Under the pieces are notes generated by a model. The model had not been told where the DNA came from. It saw only the letters and a list, made by a program, of their open reading frames with translations, and searched no databases. The translations under genes and the position numbers were made by a program. A DNA stretch of 64,000 nt, taken from DATCMU01 sp036563245 (lineage in GTDB: Bacteria > Pseudomonadota > Alphaproteobacteria > Rhizobiales > Devosiaceae). Positions within the stretch are counted from its first letter, which is position 1, and each line of letters opens with the position of its first letter. The DNA is taken from the NCBI GenBank assembly GCA_036563245.1, contig DATCMU010000030.1, forward strand, positions 1-64,000. The letters are read 5' to 3'. Shown in pieces: positions 16,872 to 25,483 of this stretch.

Positions 16872-18749
16872 ATGCCCGAAGCCCTTGCCCTGCTCTGTTC
16901 GATTCTCGGCGAGGCTGATGGGGACGACGAACAGGGCAAGGCGCTGCTTTCGCAGGCACGGGCAACCGGCATCGATCCGCTGGAGCTTGCATGCCGGCAG
17001 TACGGGCTGTCGGGGGATCTCGTCCACGCCCGGGCCTCGGCCTTGTGTGGCCTCGCATTCGCCCGGACGGTACCGAACCTGGCCCGCCTCGACCCGGACA
17101 CCGCGCGCGCCGAGCAACTGGGCGACGCGCGCACCCTGCGCGGCAACCTGCTTGGCCGCGAGGTAGTGTTCATTTCGCCCACGTTCGAGGGCTATCTGGA
17201 CCTTGCCGCGCGCGTCGCGTCGAACTCCGATCTGGGGCGCAGCATCTGCGCCGTGCCGCCGCAGGCACTTCGCGCCGCGCTTCTGGCCGCCGGTGCGCCG
17301 CTTCTGACCCGGCAGGCGCAGCAGCGTCTGGCCGAGCGATGGCCACGGGCCAGCGGGCATCGTGACCTGTCGCTGGGCGCGCGAATTGCCTTCCTGGTCG
17401 CGCTCACGGCGCTGGTCACGATGGTTGCCCTTGCCCCGTTCACCCTCGAGGTTGTGCTCACTCCCCTGGTCGCAGTTCTGCTGCTTGTGCCCGCAATGGT
17501 GCGGATGGCCGCCGCGATGTCTCGCCCGATCGCAGCCGCGGCGCCGGCGCGCATTCCAGATCGGGACCTTCCGGTCTATTCGGTTCTCATTCCGTTGCGC
17601 AGCGAGGCGCACATGGTCCCCCAGATCGCCGAGGCGATGCGGTCGCTCAACTACCCACCAGAGAAGCTGGAGGTGATTTTTGCGGTCGAGGAAACGAGCA
17701 GCGCCACGCTGTCGGCAGTGTCGGGGCTGCTTTCGGACCATCGCTTCCAGCTCTTTGCCATTCCCGACAGCATTCCGCGCACCAAGCCCAAGGCACTGAA
17801 CTATGTGCTGCCCTTCGTGCGCGGCGAATATCTCGTGGTCTACGACGCCGAGGACATACCCGATCCCGGTCAGCTGCGCGACGCGGCGGCGCGCTTTGCC
17901 ACGGATCCGGCGCTCGACTGCCTGCAGGCGGAACTGGTGGTGGAAAATGGCGACGAGAGCTGGCGCACAGCCCTTTATGCCGCCGAATACGCCGGCCAGT
18001 TCGGCATCATGCTTCCGTTTCTTGCCCGCCACGGTTTCCCCATTCCGCTCGGGGGAAATTCCAACCATTTCCGCACCCGCGCGCTGCGCGAAGTGGGGGG
18101 ATGGGATCCCTACAACGTCACCGAGGACGCCGATCTGGGCGTGCGGCTGTCGCGTTTGCGATACCGGACACAGACGCTTGCGTCGCAGACCCTGGAGGAG
18201 GCGCCGGTGGCGCTTGGCGCCTGGGTGAACCAGCGCACGCGGTGGCTCAAGGGCTGGATGCAGACCTTCATCGTGCACAACCGCAATCCGCGGCGCTTTC
18301 TCGCCGATATCGGCTGGCGCAATTTTCTGGCCTTCGAGATCTACGTCGGCGGGTTGATCCTTGCCGGCCCCCTGCACACGGTCTTCTTGCTGGTGCTGCT
18401 GATCCGCGCCAGCATGGGCGCCAGCATCGTGGCGCCAAACGTCTGGATGGCGATCCATGGAGCAATTCTTCTGGCGGGGTATCTGTCGGCGGCCCTTCTG
18501 GCGCACAAGGGCCTGGCCCGACTGCGCCGTGGGGGGCTGGCGCCCTGGCTCCTGCTGTTGCCCGCCTACTGGATCCTCACTTCATATGCGGCGATCCGTG
18601 CGATGTTCGAACTGCTTTCACGCCCGCATTTCTGGGCGAAGACACCGCACCGCACCATGGCGGCGGCAGCACGGCATGGCGCCACGGTCAAGGGAGCCGG
18701 CGGTGCCGGCCTGGTCGATCGGGGGATGCCGGCCGGGCCGGAAAAATAA
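16872..18749 (+). CDS. Family 2 glycosyltransferase, processive membrane type, with extra N-terminal domain
   Basis: 625 aa. Residues 1 to about 165 form a soluble domain; two membrane helices follow (about 175-215), then a GT-A core with PVYSVLIPLRSE, DAED at 325-328 (the DxD motif), TEDADLG (catalytic base region) and QRTRWLKGW starting at Q454 (the QxxRW motif of cellulose-synthase-like enzymes), then three to four C-terminal membrane helices. It probably polymerises an exopolysaccharide across the inner membrane. The N-terminal part (ALLSQARATGIDPLELACRQYGLS...) resembles the GspE/MshE N-terminal fold found in some bacterial GT2 proteins; that is a tentative reading. Divergent from the orphan binding protein. 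Confidence 0.85.
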   Translation: MPEALALLCSILGEADGDDEQGKALLSQARATGIDPLELACRQYGLSGDLVHARASALCGLAFARTVPNLARLDPDTARAEQLGDARTLRGNLLGREVVFISPTFEGYLDLAARVASNSDLGRSICAVPPQALRAALLAAGAPLLTRQAQQRLAERWPRASGHRDLSLGARIAFLVALTALVTMVALAPFTLEVVLTPLVAVLLLVPAMVRMAAAMSRPIAAAAPARIPDRDLPVYSVLIPLRSEAHMVPQIAEAMRSLNYPPEKLEVIFAVEETSSATLSAVSGLLSDHRFQLFAIPDSIPRTKPKALNYVLPFVRGEYLVVYDAEDIPDPGQLRDAAARFATDPALDCLQAELVVENGDESWRTALYAAEYAGQFGIMLPFLARHGFPIPLGGNSNHFRTRALREVGGWDPYNVTEDADLGVRLSRLRYRTQTLASQTLEEAPVALGAWVNQRTRWLKGWMQTFIVHNRNPRRFLADIGWRNFLAFEIYVGGLILAGPLHTVFLLVLLIRASMGASIVAPNVWMAIHGAILLAGYLSAALLAHKGLARLRRGGLAPWLLLLPAYWILTSYAAIRAMFELLSRPHFWAKTPHRTMAAAARHGATVKGAGGAGLVDRGMPAGPEK

Positions 18750-18751
18750 GA

Positions 18752-18783
18752 GGCCCCGCAGGCCGTTTCCGGCCCACGGAGCC
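18752..18783 (-). terminator. Rho-independent terminator of the NEW3/ABC operon
   Basis: On the minus strand: GGCTCCG, internal loop, GGCCG, GAAA tetraloop, CGGCC, internal loop, CGGGGCC, then TCTTATTTTT. It sits 13 bases after the permease stop and overlaps the end of the convergent glycosyltransferase gene. Confidence 0.75.
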
Positions 18784-18796
18784 CCATGGGGTTGCG

Positions 18797-19750
18797 TCAG
18801 GCCCGTATTTCCTGGCGCTGGAACACCACATAGGCGCCGGTGAAGATCAGCACCATGGCAGCGACCAGACCGGAAAGCTGCGGCCAGATCAGCAGCGTCG
18901 ATTGCACGAAGGGCAACGGCGCGCCTGGAATGGCCCCCTGAAGCTGGCTCATGAACACCAGCCCAAGCGATCGCGTCGCCGGATCGAGCAGTGCCTGGGT
19001 AATTTCGCCGAACAGGATGTTTGGCGACAGCCGGTCGAGCCCGGCCTGGAGTTGCACCGCATTGATCAGCGTTTGCGGATCAGTGGGGTCGATAGGCGCC
19101 ATGGCCGAAACCAGGCCATGCACGATCATCGACCAGAACAGGGTGAACACCAGCCAGAGCGCCAGAGCGGCAAGCGCGGATGTGGCCGCCTGCCGGAACA
19201 CAGTCGAGAACAGGAGCGCCATGGCCAGCCAGACGCCGGCATAGGCCAGGCAAGCCAGAAGGAAGGCCAGCCCGCGTGCGATCTCCTCGCCACCTGGTGG
19301 CAGGCCGAGCGTGAGAATGCCCAGACCTGTGACCAGGAGCCACAAGGTGACCAGACAGATGGCCAGCACGATCACGCCGCCGAGGAACTTCCCGAACAGG
19401 AGCGCATCGCGGTAGATGGGCTGGGAGAGCACACGGCTCATGGTCCGCCGCCCGTATTCCCCGTTCACCGAGTCAAAGGCAAGGGCGATGGAGACAAGGG
19501 GCAACAGGAAGCCCAGGAACCCAACGAACGAGGGCACGGGCGAGCGCCCTGTGGTCAGCAAGCGCAGGAACAGGAACGGATCCTGCCCCACCGTCGCCTC
19601 GATCTGGCCGATGGCGCCATAGATGGCGCCAAGGGCAGTGAGGATGATCAGCACCATCACCAGATGCAGCCGCGCCGAGGAGAAGTGATCGGCGGCTTCC
19701 TTGAAGGCGATGGTCATCATGCCCGACAGGGCGGAGCCTCTACGCTGCAT
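18797..19750 (-). CDS. ABC-2 type transporter permease
   Basis: 317 aa, about six membrane segments. The arrangement (MMTIAFKEAADHFSSARL... FDSVNGEYGRRTMSRVLSQPIYRDALLFGKFLGG) is that of NosY-like ABC-2 permeases, where the conserved G-E-x-x-x-x-T-x-x-x-x-L-S-x-P-x-x-R segment marks the family. The ATG at 19750 overlaps the ATPase gene by 11 bases. It is the last gene of the NEW3-ATPase-permease operon, followed by a terminator. Confidence 0.85.
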   Translation of the reverse strand: MQRRGSALSGMMTIAFKEAADHFSSARLHLVMVLIILTALGAIYGAIGQIEATVGQDPFLFLRLLTTGRSPVPSFVGFLGFLLPLVSIALAFDSVNGEYGRRTMSRVLSQPIYRDALLFGKFLGGVIVLAICLVTLWLLVTGLGILTLGLPPGGEEIARGLAFLLACLAYAGVWLAMALLFSTVFRQAATSALAALALWLVFTLFWSMIVHGLVSAMAPIDPTDPQTLINAVQLQAGLDRLSPNILFGEITQALLDPATRSLGLVFMSQLQGAIPGAPLPFVQSTLLIWPQLSGLVAAMVLIFTGAYVVFQRQEIRA

Positions 19751-20684
19751 CGCGGTCCTCCTTTCCCTCGAAATAGCGCACATAGACGTCATCGAGGTCC
19801 GAGTGGGAGATATCGATACGCTTCAGGCTCCCGCCAGCCTTGACGATGGCGCTGGCGATGTCCGGCCTGATGTCGGCGTCCGCGTCGACCTGGGCGGTCC
19901 CGGCCTTGCCAACCGTTACCTTTCGGACCCCCTCGAGCGGACCGATCGCGGATTGCAGGTCGACACCGTCCGCCTCCACATCGATCAGGCACAAGCCGCC
20001 GAGCACCTTTGCGGCGATGTCGGGTACCGTGCCGACCAGCCCCACCTGCCCCTCGCGGAACAGGGCGACCCGGTCGCATATCGACTGCACCATCGACAGA
20101 AGGTGCGAGGAAAGAAGCACCGTCATGCCATCCGCCGCAAAGGAGCGGATCAGTTCGAGCAGCTCGTGGGTGGACTGCGGATCGAGCCCGGAAGTCGGCT
20201 CGTCGAGAATGGCGATCCGGCACCCCTTGGCCACGATTTCCGCCAGCCCCAACCGCTGGCGCATGCCGCGCGAGAAGGTCTTCACCCGCCGGTCCGCCAC
20301 ATGCGACAGGCGCACGCGCTCCAGCGCCTTGGCAATACGCTCTTCCCGCTCCGTCTCGGGCACACCGCTCAACCTTGCGGTATAGCGCAGGTTCTCGCGG
20401 GCGGTGAGCCCGTCGTAGAACCCGACCGCATCGGGCAGATAGCCCACCTCGCGCTTGACCGCGAGCGGCTCGCGCAAGGGATTGTGGCCGAGAACGCGCA
20501 CTTCGCCCTCGCTGGGCTCCGTCAGGCCCAGGAGCATGAGGATGGTCGTGGTCTTGCCCGAGCCGTTCGGGCCCAGAAGCCCGAACACCTCCCCGGCATT
20601 GACCGCGAGATCAAGCCCTGTGACCGCGGTGGCGCGGCCGTAGCGCTTGGTGAGGCCCCTCGCCTCGAGAACCGGCCCGGTCAT
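19740..20684 (-). CDS. ABC transporter ATP-binding protein
   Basis: 314 aa. Walker A GPNGSGKTT, signature FSRGMRQRL (a variant of LSGGQ usual in ABC-2 exporters), Walker B CRIAILDEPTSGLD and the H-loop SSH. The C-terminal 90 residues form the extension seen in NosF/CcmA-like exporters. The start overlaps the stop of the NEW3 gene by four bases, so the three genes are one unit. The substrate is unknown. Confidence 0.9.
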   Translation of the reverse strand: MTGPVLEARGLTKRYGRATAVTGLDLAVNAGEVFGLLGPNGSGKTTTILMLLGLTEPSEGEVRVLGHNPLREPLAVKREVGYLPDAVGFYDGLTARENLRYTARLSGVPETEREERIAKALERVRLSHVADRRVKTFSRGMRQRLGLAEIVAKGCRIAILDEPTSGLDPQSTHELLELIRSFAADGMTVLLSSHLLSMVQSICDRVALFREGQVGLVGTVPDIAAKVLGGLCLIDVEADGVDLQSAIGPLEGVRKVTVGKAGTAQVDADADIRPDIASAIVKAGGSLKRIDISHSDLDDVYVRYFEGKEDRDAA

Positions 20685-21880
20685 CTGCGGCCGTACCTCA
20701 GGACGGCACCGACCAGGACCAGGAGCGCGGCGGCGATGACCGCGATGCCGGCAAAGCCCCAGGCCGTCGACGTGTTGACCGTGACGCGGAACGCGGCATT
20801 GTCACTGGCACCCTGCGCGTTGGACGACACATTGACCATGTAGTCGCCGGCGATGGCATTGTTGGCCGGGGTGATCCGCATCTCGACATCCTGCTGGTCG
20901 CCGGGGGCAAGCGCATCGAGACTGGCCGGATTGAAATCGACCTTCCAGCCGCTTGGGGCGCTGGCCGAAACCTTCACCGCCTGCGCCGGTGCGCTGCCGT
21001 CATTCTTGACGGTGAACTTGAAGCTGCGCTCCTGGCCGGCAACCGCGCTACCCGAGAGACGCCCCTCCGGACCGTTCAGCGCCAGGCGCGGCTGGCCGGT
21101 GACATCGAGCACCAGCTTGGTGTCGGCGGTGATCTTGGAACTCGCCGCCTCGACCGCGACCTGGTAGGTGCCCGCCTCGACATCCTGCGGGGGCTGCACC
21201 GAGAGCTTGACGGTGGTGCTCTGGTTGGCCTTGACCGGTATGGAGGTCAGCTCCTGGCTGCCATATTGCTCGGTAAAGGTGGTATCGAAGCCGGGCGGCG
21301 CGGCGGCGGCGAGATTGACCACCTCGTCGGCGGGGCTGTCGTTGCGGATGGTGAGTTCATAGTCGAACTTGGATTTTGCAGAGCCGCGCAGGTCAGGCAG
21401 CTTGGCGTCAAGCTTGAGGTCCGCCGGGGACGGCGCGGCAAGGGCCACCTTCAGCGGCAGGCTGAGGCTTTCACCGGACCCCGTCCCTGTCACGGTGATC
21501 GGATAGTCCTGGAACGCGGCGTCCTTGGCCGGGGTCACCTTGACGGTGATCGAACGGCTTTCGCCGGGACCAACCATGACCGCGGAAACAGGCTTGCCGC
21601 CGCCGTCGAATTCGTAGGCCCAGCCCTTGGGCAGGCCATCAAGCGCCAGGTCCAGGCGCTTGGGCGGCATGCAGTCGTTCTTCACCGTCATGTCGATGGT
21701 GAACGGATTGCCCGCGGTCTCCGTCACGTCTGGATAGGCAGTGGTCATCCATATGCCGGTGCTCGCACCCGGCGCGCCGCAATCGGCGCCAGTCGATTGT
21801 GCAAAAGCCGGGACCGCCGGAACCGCGAGGACAGCGGCGCCGAGGACCAGGGTAGCAAGGACGGACGATTTTCCGCACAT
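20681..21880 (-). CDS. NEW3 domain-containing membrane-anchored extracytoplasmic protein
   Basis: 399 aa. A signal peptide (ends PAVPAFAQS) is followed by three Ig-like repeats of about 100 residues with the NEW3 pattern (VKNDCMPPKRLDLALDGLPKGWAYEF ... GESRSITVKVTPA; NDSPADEVVNLAAAAPPGFDTTF; NDGSAPAQAVKVSASAPSGWKVDF), then one C-terminal helix (GIAVIAAALLVLVGAVL) and RYGRR. NEW3 domains were named from alpha-galactosidase-associated proteins; a role in carbohydrate or surface binding is a guess. GGGAG precedes the ATG. Confidence 0.82.
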   Translation of the reverse strand: MCGKSSVLATLVLGAAVLAVPAVPAFAQSTGADCGAPGASTGIWMTTAYPDVTETAGNPFTIDMTVKNDCMPPKRLDLALDGLPKGWAYEFDGGGKPVSAVMVGPGESRSITVKVTPAKDAAFQDYPITVTGTGSGESLSLPLKVALAAPSPADLKLDAKLPDLRGSAKSKFDYELTIRNDSPADEVVNLAAAAPPGFDTTFTEQYGSQELTSIPVKANQSTTVKLSVQPPQDVEAGTYQVAVEAASSKITADTKLVLDVTGQPRLALNGPEGRLSGSAVAGQERSFKFTVKNDGSAPAQAVKVSASAPSGWKVDFNPASLDALAPGDQQDVEMRITPANNAIAGDYMVNVSSNAQGASDNAAFRVTVNTSTAWGFAGIAVIAAALLVLVGAVLRYGRR

Positions 21881-22152
21881 GCCGGATCTCCCTTAATTAT
21901 CATGATCATAGAGGCTCGCGTCAGCGTGATGCCGGCGCGAGTTTTGGTGAGTTGACGCTCGGTGTGATTGATCCGAATTGCGGCGAGATTCTGCAAATCT
22001 GGCGGCGCGCGATCACAATCCCGTCATCAGGTCCCAGGCGGTTTCACGCGAAAGTCCCGTCACGTGGCCGCTCGCGCCGCTCATGCGACAATCGGGCGCA
22101 GCAGATCAACGGCAACCTGCCGGCTGCCTGTCATTCCAACGATATGAGGGGA

Positions 22153-22226
22153 TGGAGCGGGTGAAGGGAATCGAACCCTCGTCGTAAGCTTGGGAAGCTT
22201 CTGCTCTGCCATTGAGCTACACCCGC
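22153..22226 (-). tRNA. tRNA-Gly, anticodon CCC
   Basis: The minus strand folds as a full cloverleaf of 74 nt with encoded CCA: acceptor GCGGGTG/CACCCGC, D arm GCTC/GAGC, anticodon loop TTCCCAA (anticodon CCC at 22192-22194), T arm with GGTTCGATT, and TCCA at the end. It closely matches bacterial glyU-type tRNAs and reads GGG codons. Confidence 0.97.
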
Positions 22227-22343
22227 GACACGACGTGTATTTGCGCGAAAAGCGGTTTGGCGTCAAGCGGGCGGTCGGTCTGGCGATCCAGCGGGTAGTC
22301 TCCCACGTAAGAGAATGCGAGTTGCGCGAGGAAGCCAGACCGC

Positions 22344-22895
22344 ATGTCGAAGATCGAAGAGCCCGAATATGAGATCGTCGCCAGTGACGGTCCATTCGAA
22401 ATACGGAACTATCGGTCGATGATCGTTGCCGAAACCGAGGTTCGCGGCGAGCGGTCGTCAGCGATAAACGAGGGGTTTCGCCTGATCGCGGGTTACATCT
22501 TCGGCAACAACCGGACGCGCGGCAAGATCGCAATGACGGCGCCGGTGCAACAGCAGATGACTGCCGTTGCGCCCGAACAGCCGAGGCAATCCCGAGACGG
22601 AACCTGGGCCGTGAGGTTCGTGATGCCGAAATCGTGGACGATGGCGACGCTCCCCCCGCCAAACGATCCCAGGGTGCGTCTCTCACAGGTGCCGGCGCAG
22701 AAGTGGCTGGCCATCAGGTTCAGCGGTTTCGCCTCGTCGCGGTCCATCGGCGCCAAGGAGCGCGCGCTGCGAGCATACGCCAGGGCAAAGGGGATCGAAA
22801 CGACCGGGGAGCCGATTCTGGCATTCTACAATCCGCCCTGGACCCTGCCTTTCCTGCGTCGCAACGAGATTCTTGTTGCCGTGACAGGCGGGTGA
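22344..22895 (+). CDS. SOUL family heme-binding protein
   Basis: 183 aa with the SOUL/HEBP pattern: PEYEIVASDGPFEIRNY near the start, GFRLIAGYIFGNNRTRGKIAMTAPV, and a C-terminal PILAFYNPPWTLPFLRRNEILV. SOUL proteins bind heme or tetrapyrroles; the bacterial role is not established. There is no signal peptide. Convergent with dcd with a three-base gap. Confidence 0.88.
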   Translation: MSKIEEPEYEIVASDGPFEIRNYRSMIVAETEVRGERSSAINEGFRLIAGYIFGNNRTRGKIAMTAPVQQQMTAVAPEQPRQSRDGTWAVRFVMPKSWTMATLPPPNDPRVRLSQVPAQKWLAIRFSGFASSRSIGAKERALRAYARAKGIETTGEPILAFYNPPWTLPFLRRNEILVAVTGG

Positions 22896-22898
22896 CCC

Positions 22899-24011
22899 TC
22901 ACCCCTCGAACGGGCGGAAGTGCTTGGAGAGCTTGAGGGTCTGTGCCTGGTAGTTCGAGCCGAGGTCCGCGCCATAGAGGGCGGCGGGTCGTTCGGCCAT
23001 GCGTTCGTAGATCAGCCGGCCAATGGTCTGGCCGTGGCCGAGCAGGAAGGGAACCTCGCGGCTGCGCACTTCGAGCACGGCGCGACTGCCGCTGCCTCCG
23101 GCCTCCGAATGCCCGAAACCGGGATCGAAGAATCCTGCGTAATGGACCCTGAATTCGCCGACCATGGGATCGAAGGGCAGCATTTCGGCGGCATAGTCGG
23201 GGGGCACATGCACGCTTTCGCGGCTGACGAGAATGTAGAACTCGTCCGGATCGAGGATGAGTTCGTCCCGGCCGCGGCGATAGAGCGGATCCCAGTAGTC
23301 AAGTACGTCGAGCGCTCCCTTGCGGTCGACATCGACCACGGCGGTGTGGCGCCGGGCGCGAAAACCGACCAGGCCGTTGCGACCCTCGCCCCTCAGATCG
23401 ATCGACAGGGCCACTCCGTCGCCCACAACCGCGTCGTCGTCGTAGACCAGCGTCTGACGCCGGTGCAGATCGACGTGCTCGGCGTCACTGAGCCGGGTGG
23501 GGCCGGTACGGAAGCGCATCTGGCACAGACGCGAACCGGTCCGCACCAGCACGGGAAAGGTGCGCGGGCTGATTTCGAGATAGAGCGGGCCGGAATAGCC
23601 GGCCGTGACCGTGTCGAAGCCACGGGCCCCATCGACGATTACGCGGGTGAACACATCGAGCCGCCCGGTTGAGCTCTTGGGATTTGCGGTCGCGCTGACT
23701 TCGGGCGCCAGGTCGAGAGATTCCAGCAGGGGCACGAGGTAGACGCAGCCGCGTTCCAGTACTGCCCCCTCCCTCAGATCGATCTGGTGGAGCTTGAGCG
23801 CCTCGATGCGCTCGGTCACCGGATGGCCCGGACCGGGCAGAAAACTGGAACGGACGCGAAAGGCGGTCTCGCCCAGACGCAGATCGAGGCTTGCGGGCTG
23901 GATCTGGTCGCTGTCGAGCGGTCGGGCAATGGCGATCCGGCCCGCCTCGACCATTTGGGCGATCATCCGCGCCGAAAAGATTCCCGCTGGGTTGCTGCTC
24001 GACTCGGACAT
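22899..24011 (-). CDS. dcd: 2'-deoxycytidine 5'-triphosphate deaminase, double-length form
   Basis: 370 aa, about twice the length of E. coli Dcd (193 aa), as in the fused two-domain forms found in Rhizobiales. The N-terminal half has IQPASLDLRLGETAFRV and ANPKSSTGRLDVFTRVIVDG; the second half has GHSEAGGSGSRAVLEVRS and PFLLGHGQTIGRLIYERM. It deaminates dCTP to dUTP for thymidylate synthesis. The ATG at 24011 follows GGGGAAC; the frame is open further upstream but that stretch carries the divergent metZ promoter. Confidence 0.88.
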   Translation of the reverse strand: MSESSSNPAGIFSARMIAQMVEAGRIAIARPLDSDQIQPASLDLRLGETAFRVRSSFLPGPGHPVTERIEALKLHQIDLREGAVLERGCVYLVPLLESLDLAPEVSATANPKSSTGRLDVFTRVIVDGARGFDTVTAGYSGPLYLEISPRTFPVLVRTGSRLCQMRFRTGPTRLSDAEHVDLHRRQTLVYDDDAVVGDGVALSIDLRGEGRNGLVGFRARRHTAVVDVDRKGALDVLDYWDPLYRRGRDELILDPDEFYILVSRESVHVPPDYAAEMLPFDPMVGEFRVHYAGFFDPGFGHSEAGGSGSRAVLEVRSREVPFLLGHGQTIGRLIYERMAERPAALYGADLGSNYQAQTLKLSKHFRPFEG

Positions 24012-24064
24012 CGTTCCCCTTTCCCTCGGTCTCGGACCGGCCCAAGCGATAGCAACCGGCGCGA

Positions 24065-24093
24065 TTGACGCCAAGCGCCAATTGCCATTAGAT
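24065..24093 (+). promoter_or_regulatory. Predicted metZ promoter
   Basis: TTGACG at 24065-24070 (five of six for -35), spacer exactly 17, TTAGAT at 24088-24093 (weak -10). The start site implied, about 24100, coincides with the first base of the riboswitch stem at 24101, which supports the call. Confidence 0.5.
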
Positions 24094-24100
24094 GCGGTTC

Positions 24101-24155
24101 GGTGGTGATTTGGCCGGTCGATTGCAGCCACCTTAAAGAAATCGCTAAAGGACCG
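24101..24155 (+). promoter_or_regulatory. SAM-II (SAM-alpha) riboswitch
   Basis: The classic H-type pseudoknot can be drawn: P1 GGTGG (24101-24105) with CCACC (24128-24132); the loop then pairs with the 3' tail through GATTT (24107-24111) with AAATC (24139-24143) and CGGTC (24115-24119) with GACCG (24151-24155). GCTAAAGG, typical of SAM-II, lies at 24144-24151. This element binds S-adenosylmethionine and represses methionine biosynthesis genes in alphaproteobacteria; here it leads metZ, its usual partner. Confidence 0.92.
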
Positions 24156-24159
24156 TTTG

Positions 24160-24183
24160 CCGGCCGCCATGGCCGGTTTTTTT
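24160..24183 (+). terminator. metZ: Intrinsic terminator of the metZ leader (riboswitch expression platform)
   Basis: CCGGCC (24160-24165), loop GCCAT, GGCCGG (24171-24176), then seven T. It starts five bases after the riboswitch and ends 19 bases before the metZ ATG, so it can stop transcription before the gene. The 5' arm is exactly complementary to GGCCGG at 24112-24117 in the riboswitch loop, which could act as the antiterminator partner. Confidence 0.85.
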
Positions 24184-24202
24184 GTTTCAGGGGGTTCGCC
24201 GC

Positions 24203-25408
24203 ATGTCGCGCGCCAATAATCCGCTCAACGATCCCAAGCGCCGCTCGCCACAAACCCAGCTGGTGCATGGGGGCACGGTGCGTTCGCAGCACGCGGAGAC
24301 CTCCGAGGCACTCTTTCTGAATTCAGGCTATACCTACGAAACCTCGCAACTGGCGCAGGAGCGGTTCGACGGCACCTCGCCGGGTTATATCTACTCGCGT
24401 TTCTCCAACCCCACCGTCGAGATGTTCCAGCAGCGCATGGCCCTTCTGGAAGGCGCCGAGGCCGCGCGCGGCACGGCCAGCGGCATGGCGGCGGTGACGA
24501 CCGCGCTGATGTCGCAGGTGCGGGCCGGGGATCACGTCGTCGCCTCACGCGCCCTGTTCGGCGGGTGCCGCTACGTGGTCGAGGACTACCTGCCGCGCTG
24601 GGGGGTTCAGTCGACACTGGTGGACGGACGCGATCCGGAGAATTTCGCCCGCGCGATGCGCCCCAATACCAAGGCAATCTTCATCGAGACGCCGACCAAT
24701 CCCACGCTGGAACTGGTCGACATCGCCGCCGTCGCCGCCATCGCGCATGACAACGGAGCCGTCCTGATCGTCGACAACGTGTTTGCGACACCCATCTGGC
24801 AGAAGCCGCTGGAGCTGGGCGCCGACCTTGTCGTCTATTCGGCGACCAAACATATCGATGGGCAAGGCCGCGTGCTGGGCGGTGTGATCCTTGGCTCCGA
24901 GGAGCTGATTTCAGGCGACGTGCATACCATCATCCGCCAGACCGGCCCCTCGATGAGCCCGTTCAACGCCTGGGTATTGCTCAAGGGCCTTGAGACCCTG
25001 GCGCTGCGCGTGGGGCAGATGACCGACAGCGCGGCACGCATCGCGGAATTCCTGGTCACGCAACCGCAGGTCTCCCGGGTGATGTACCCGCACCATCCCT
25101 CGCATCCCCAGCATGAACTTGGGCGGGCGCAGATGGGAGCGGGCTCGACGCTTGTTTCGTTCGAGCTGGCCGGCGGGCAGGACGCGGCTTTTCGGCTGGC
25201 CGACGCGCTCAGCGTCATCCTGATTTCCAATAATCTGGGGGATTCGAAGTCGATCATCGCGCATCCGGCGACGACGACGCACCAGCGCCTTTCAGGGGAA
25301 GTGCGCATGGAACTGGGGATTAGCCCGGGACTATTGCGTCTCAGCGTGGGACTGGAAGCGCCGGACGACCTGATTTCCGACCTGGCGTTCGGCCTCGACC
25401 AGATCTAG
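24203..25408 (+). CDS. metZ: O-succinylhomoserine sulfhydrylase
   Basis: 401 aa PLP enzyme of the Cys/Met metabolism family. Residue K216 in SATKHIDGQG forms the Schiff base; YSRFSNPT, TASGMAAV and VDNVFATP are conserved family blocks. The opening (TQLVHGGTVRSQHAETSEALFLNSGYTYE) is typical of MetZ, which makes homocysteine from O-succinylhomoserine and sulfide. AGGGGG lies nine bases before the ATG. Expression is controlled by the SAM-II riboswitch and terminator immediately upstream. Confidence 0.92.
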   Translation: MSRANNPLNDPKRRSPQTQLVHGGTVRSQHAETSEALFLNSGYTYETSQLAQERFDGTSPGYIYSRFSNPTVEMFQQRMALLEGAEAARGTASGMAAVTTALMSQVRAGDHVVASRALFGGCRYVVEDYLPRWGVQSTLVDGRDPENFARAMRPNTKAIFIETPTNPTLELVDIAAVAAIAHDNGAVLIVDNVFATPIWQKPLELGADLVVYSATKHIDGQGRVLGGVILGSEELISGDVHTIIRQTGPSMSPFNAWVLLKGLETLALRVGQMTDSAARIAEFLVTQPQVSRVMYPHHPSHPQHELGRAQMGAGSTLVSFELAGGQDAAFRLADALSVILISNNLGDSKSIIAHPATTTHQRLSGEVRMELGISPGLLRLSVGLEAPDDLISDLAFGLDQI

Positions 25409-25483
25409 GACACGGGCCTGCGTTGCCGCCAGGCCAGGTCACGTTCTTGTGGACTCAAGACGCATGGTCCAGGCAATTGAACA

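Noticed and set aside
16752..18506. Upstream extension of the binding-protein frame through the glycosyltransferase
   Set aside because: The part above 16751 is antisense to the glycosyltransferase; the signal peptide fixes the start at 16751.
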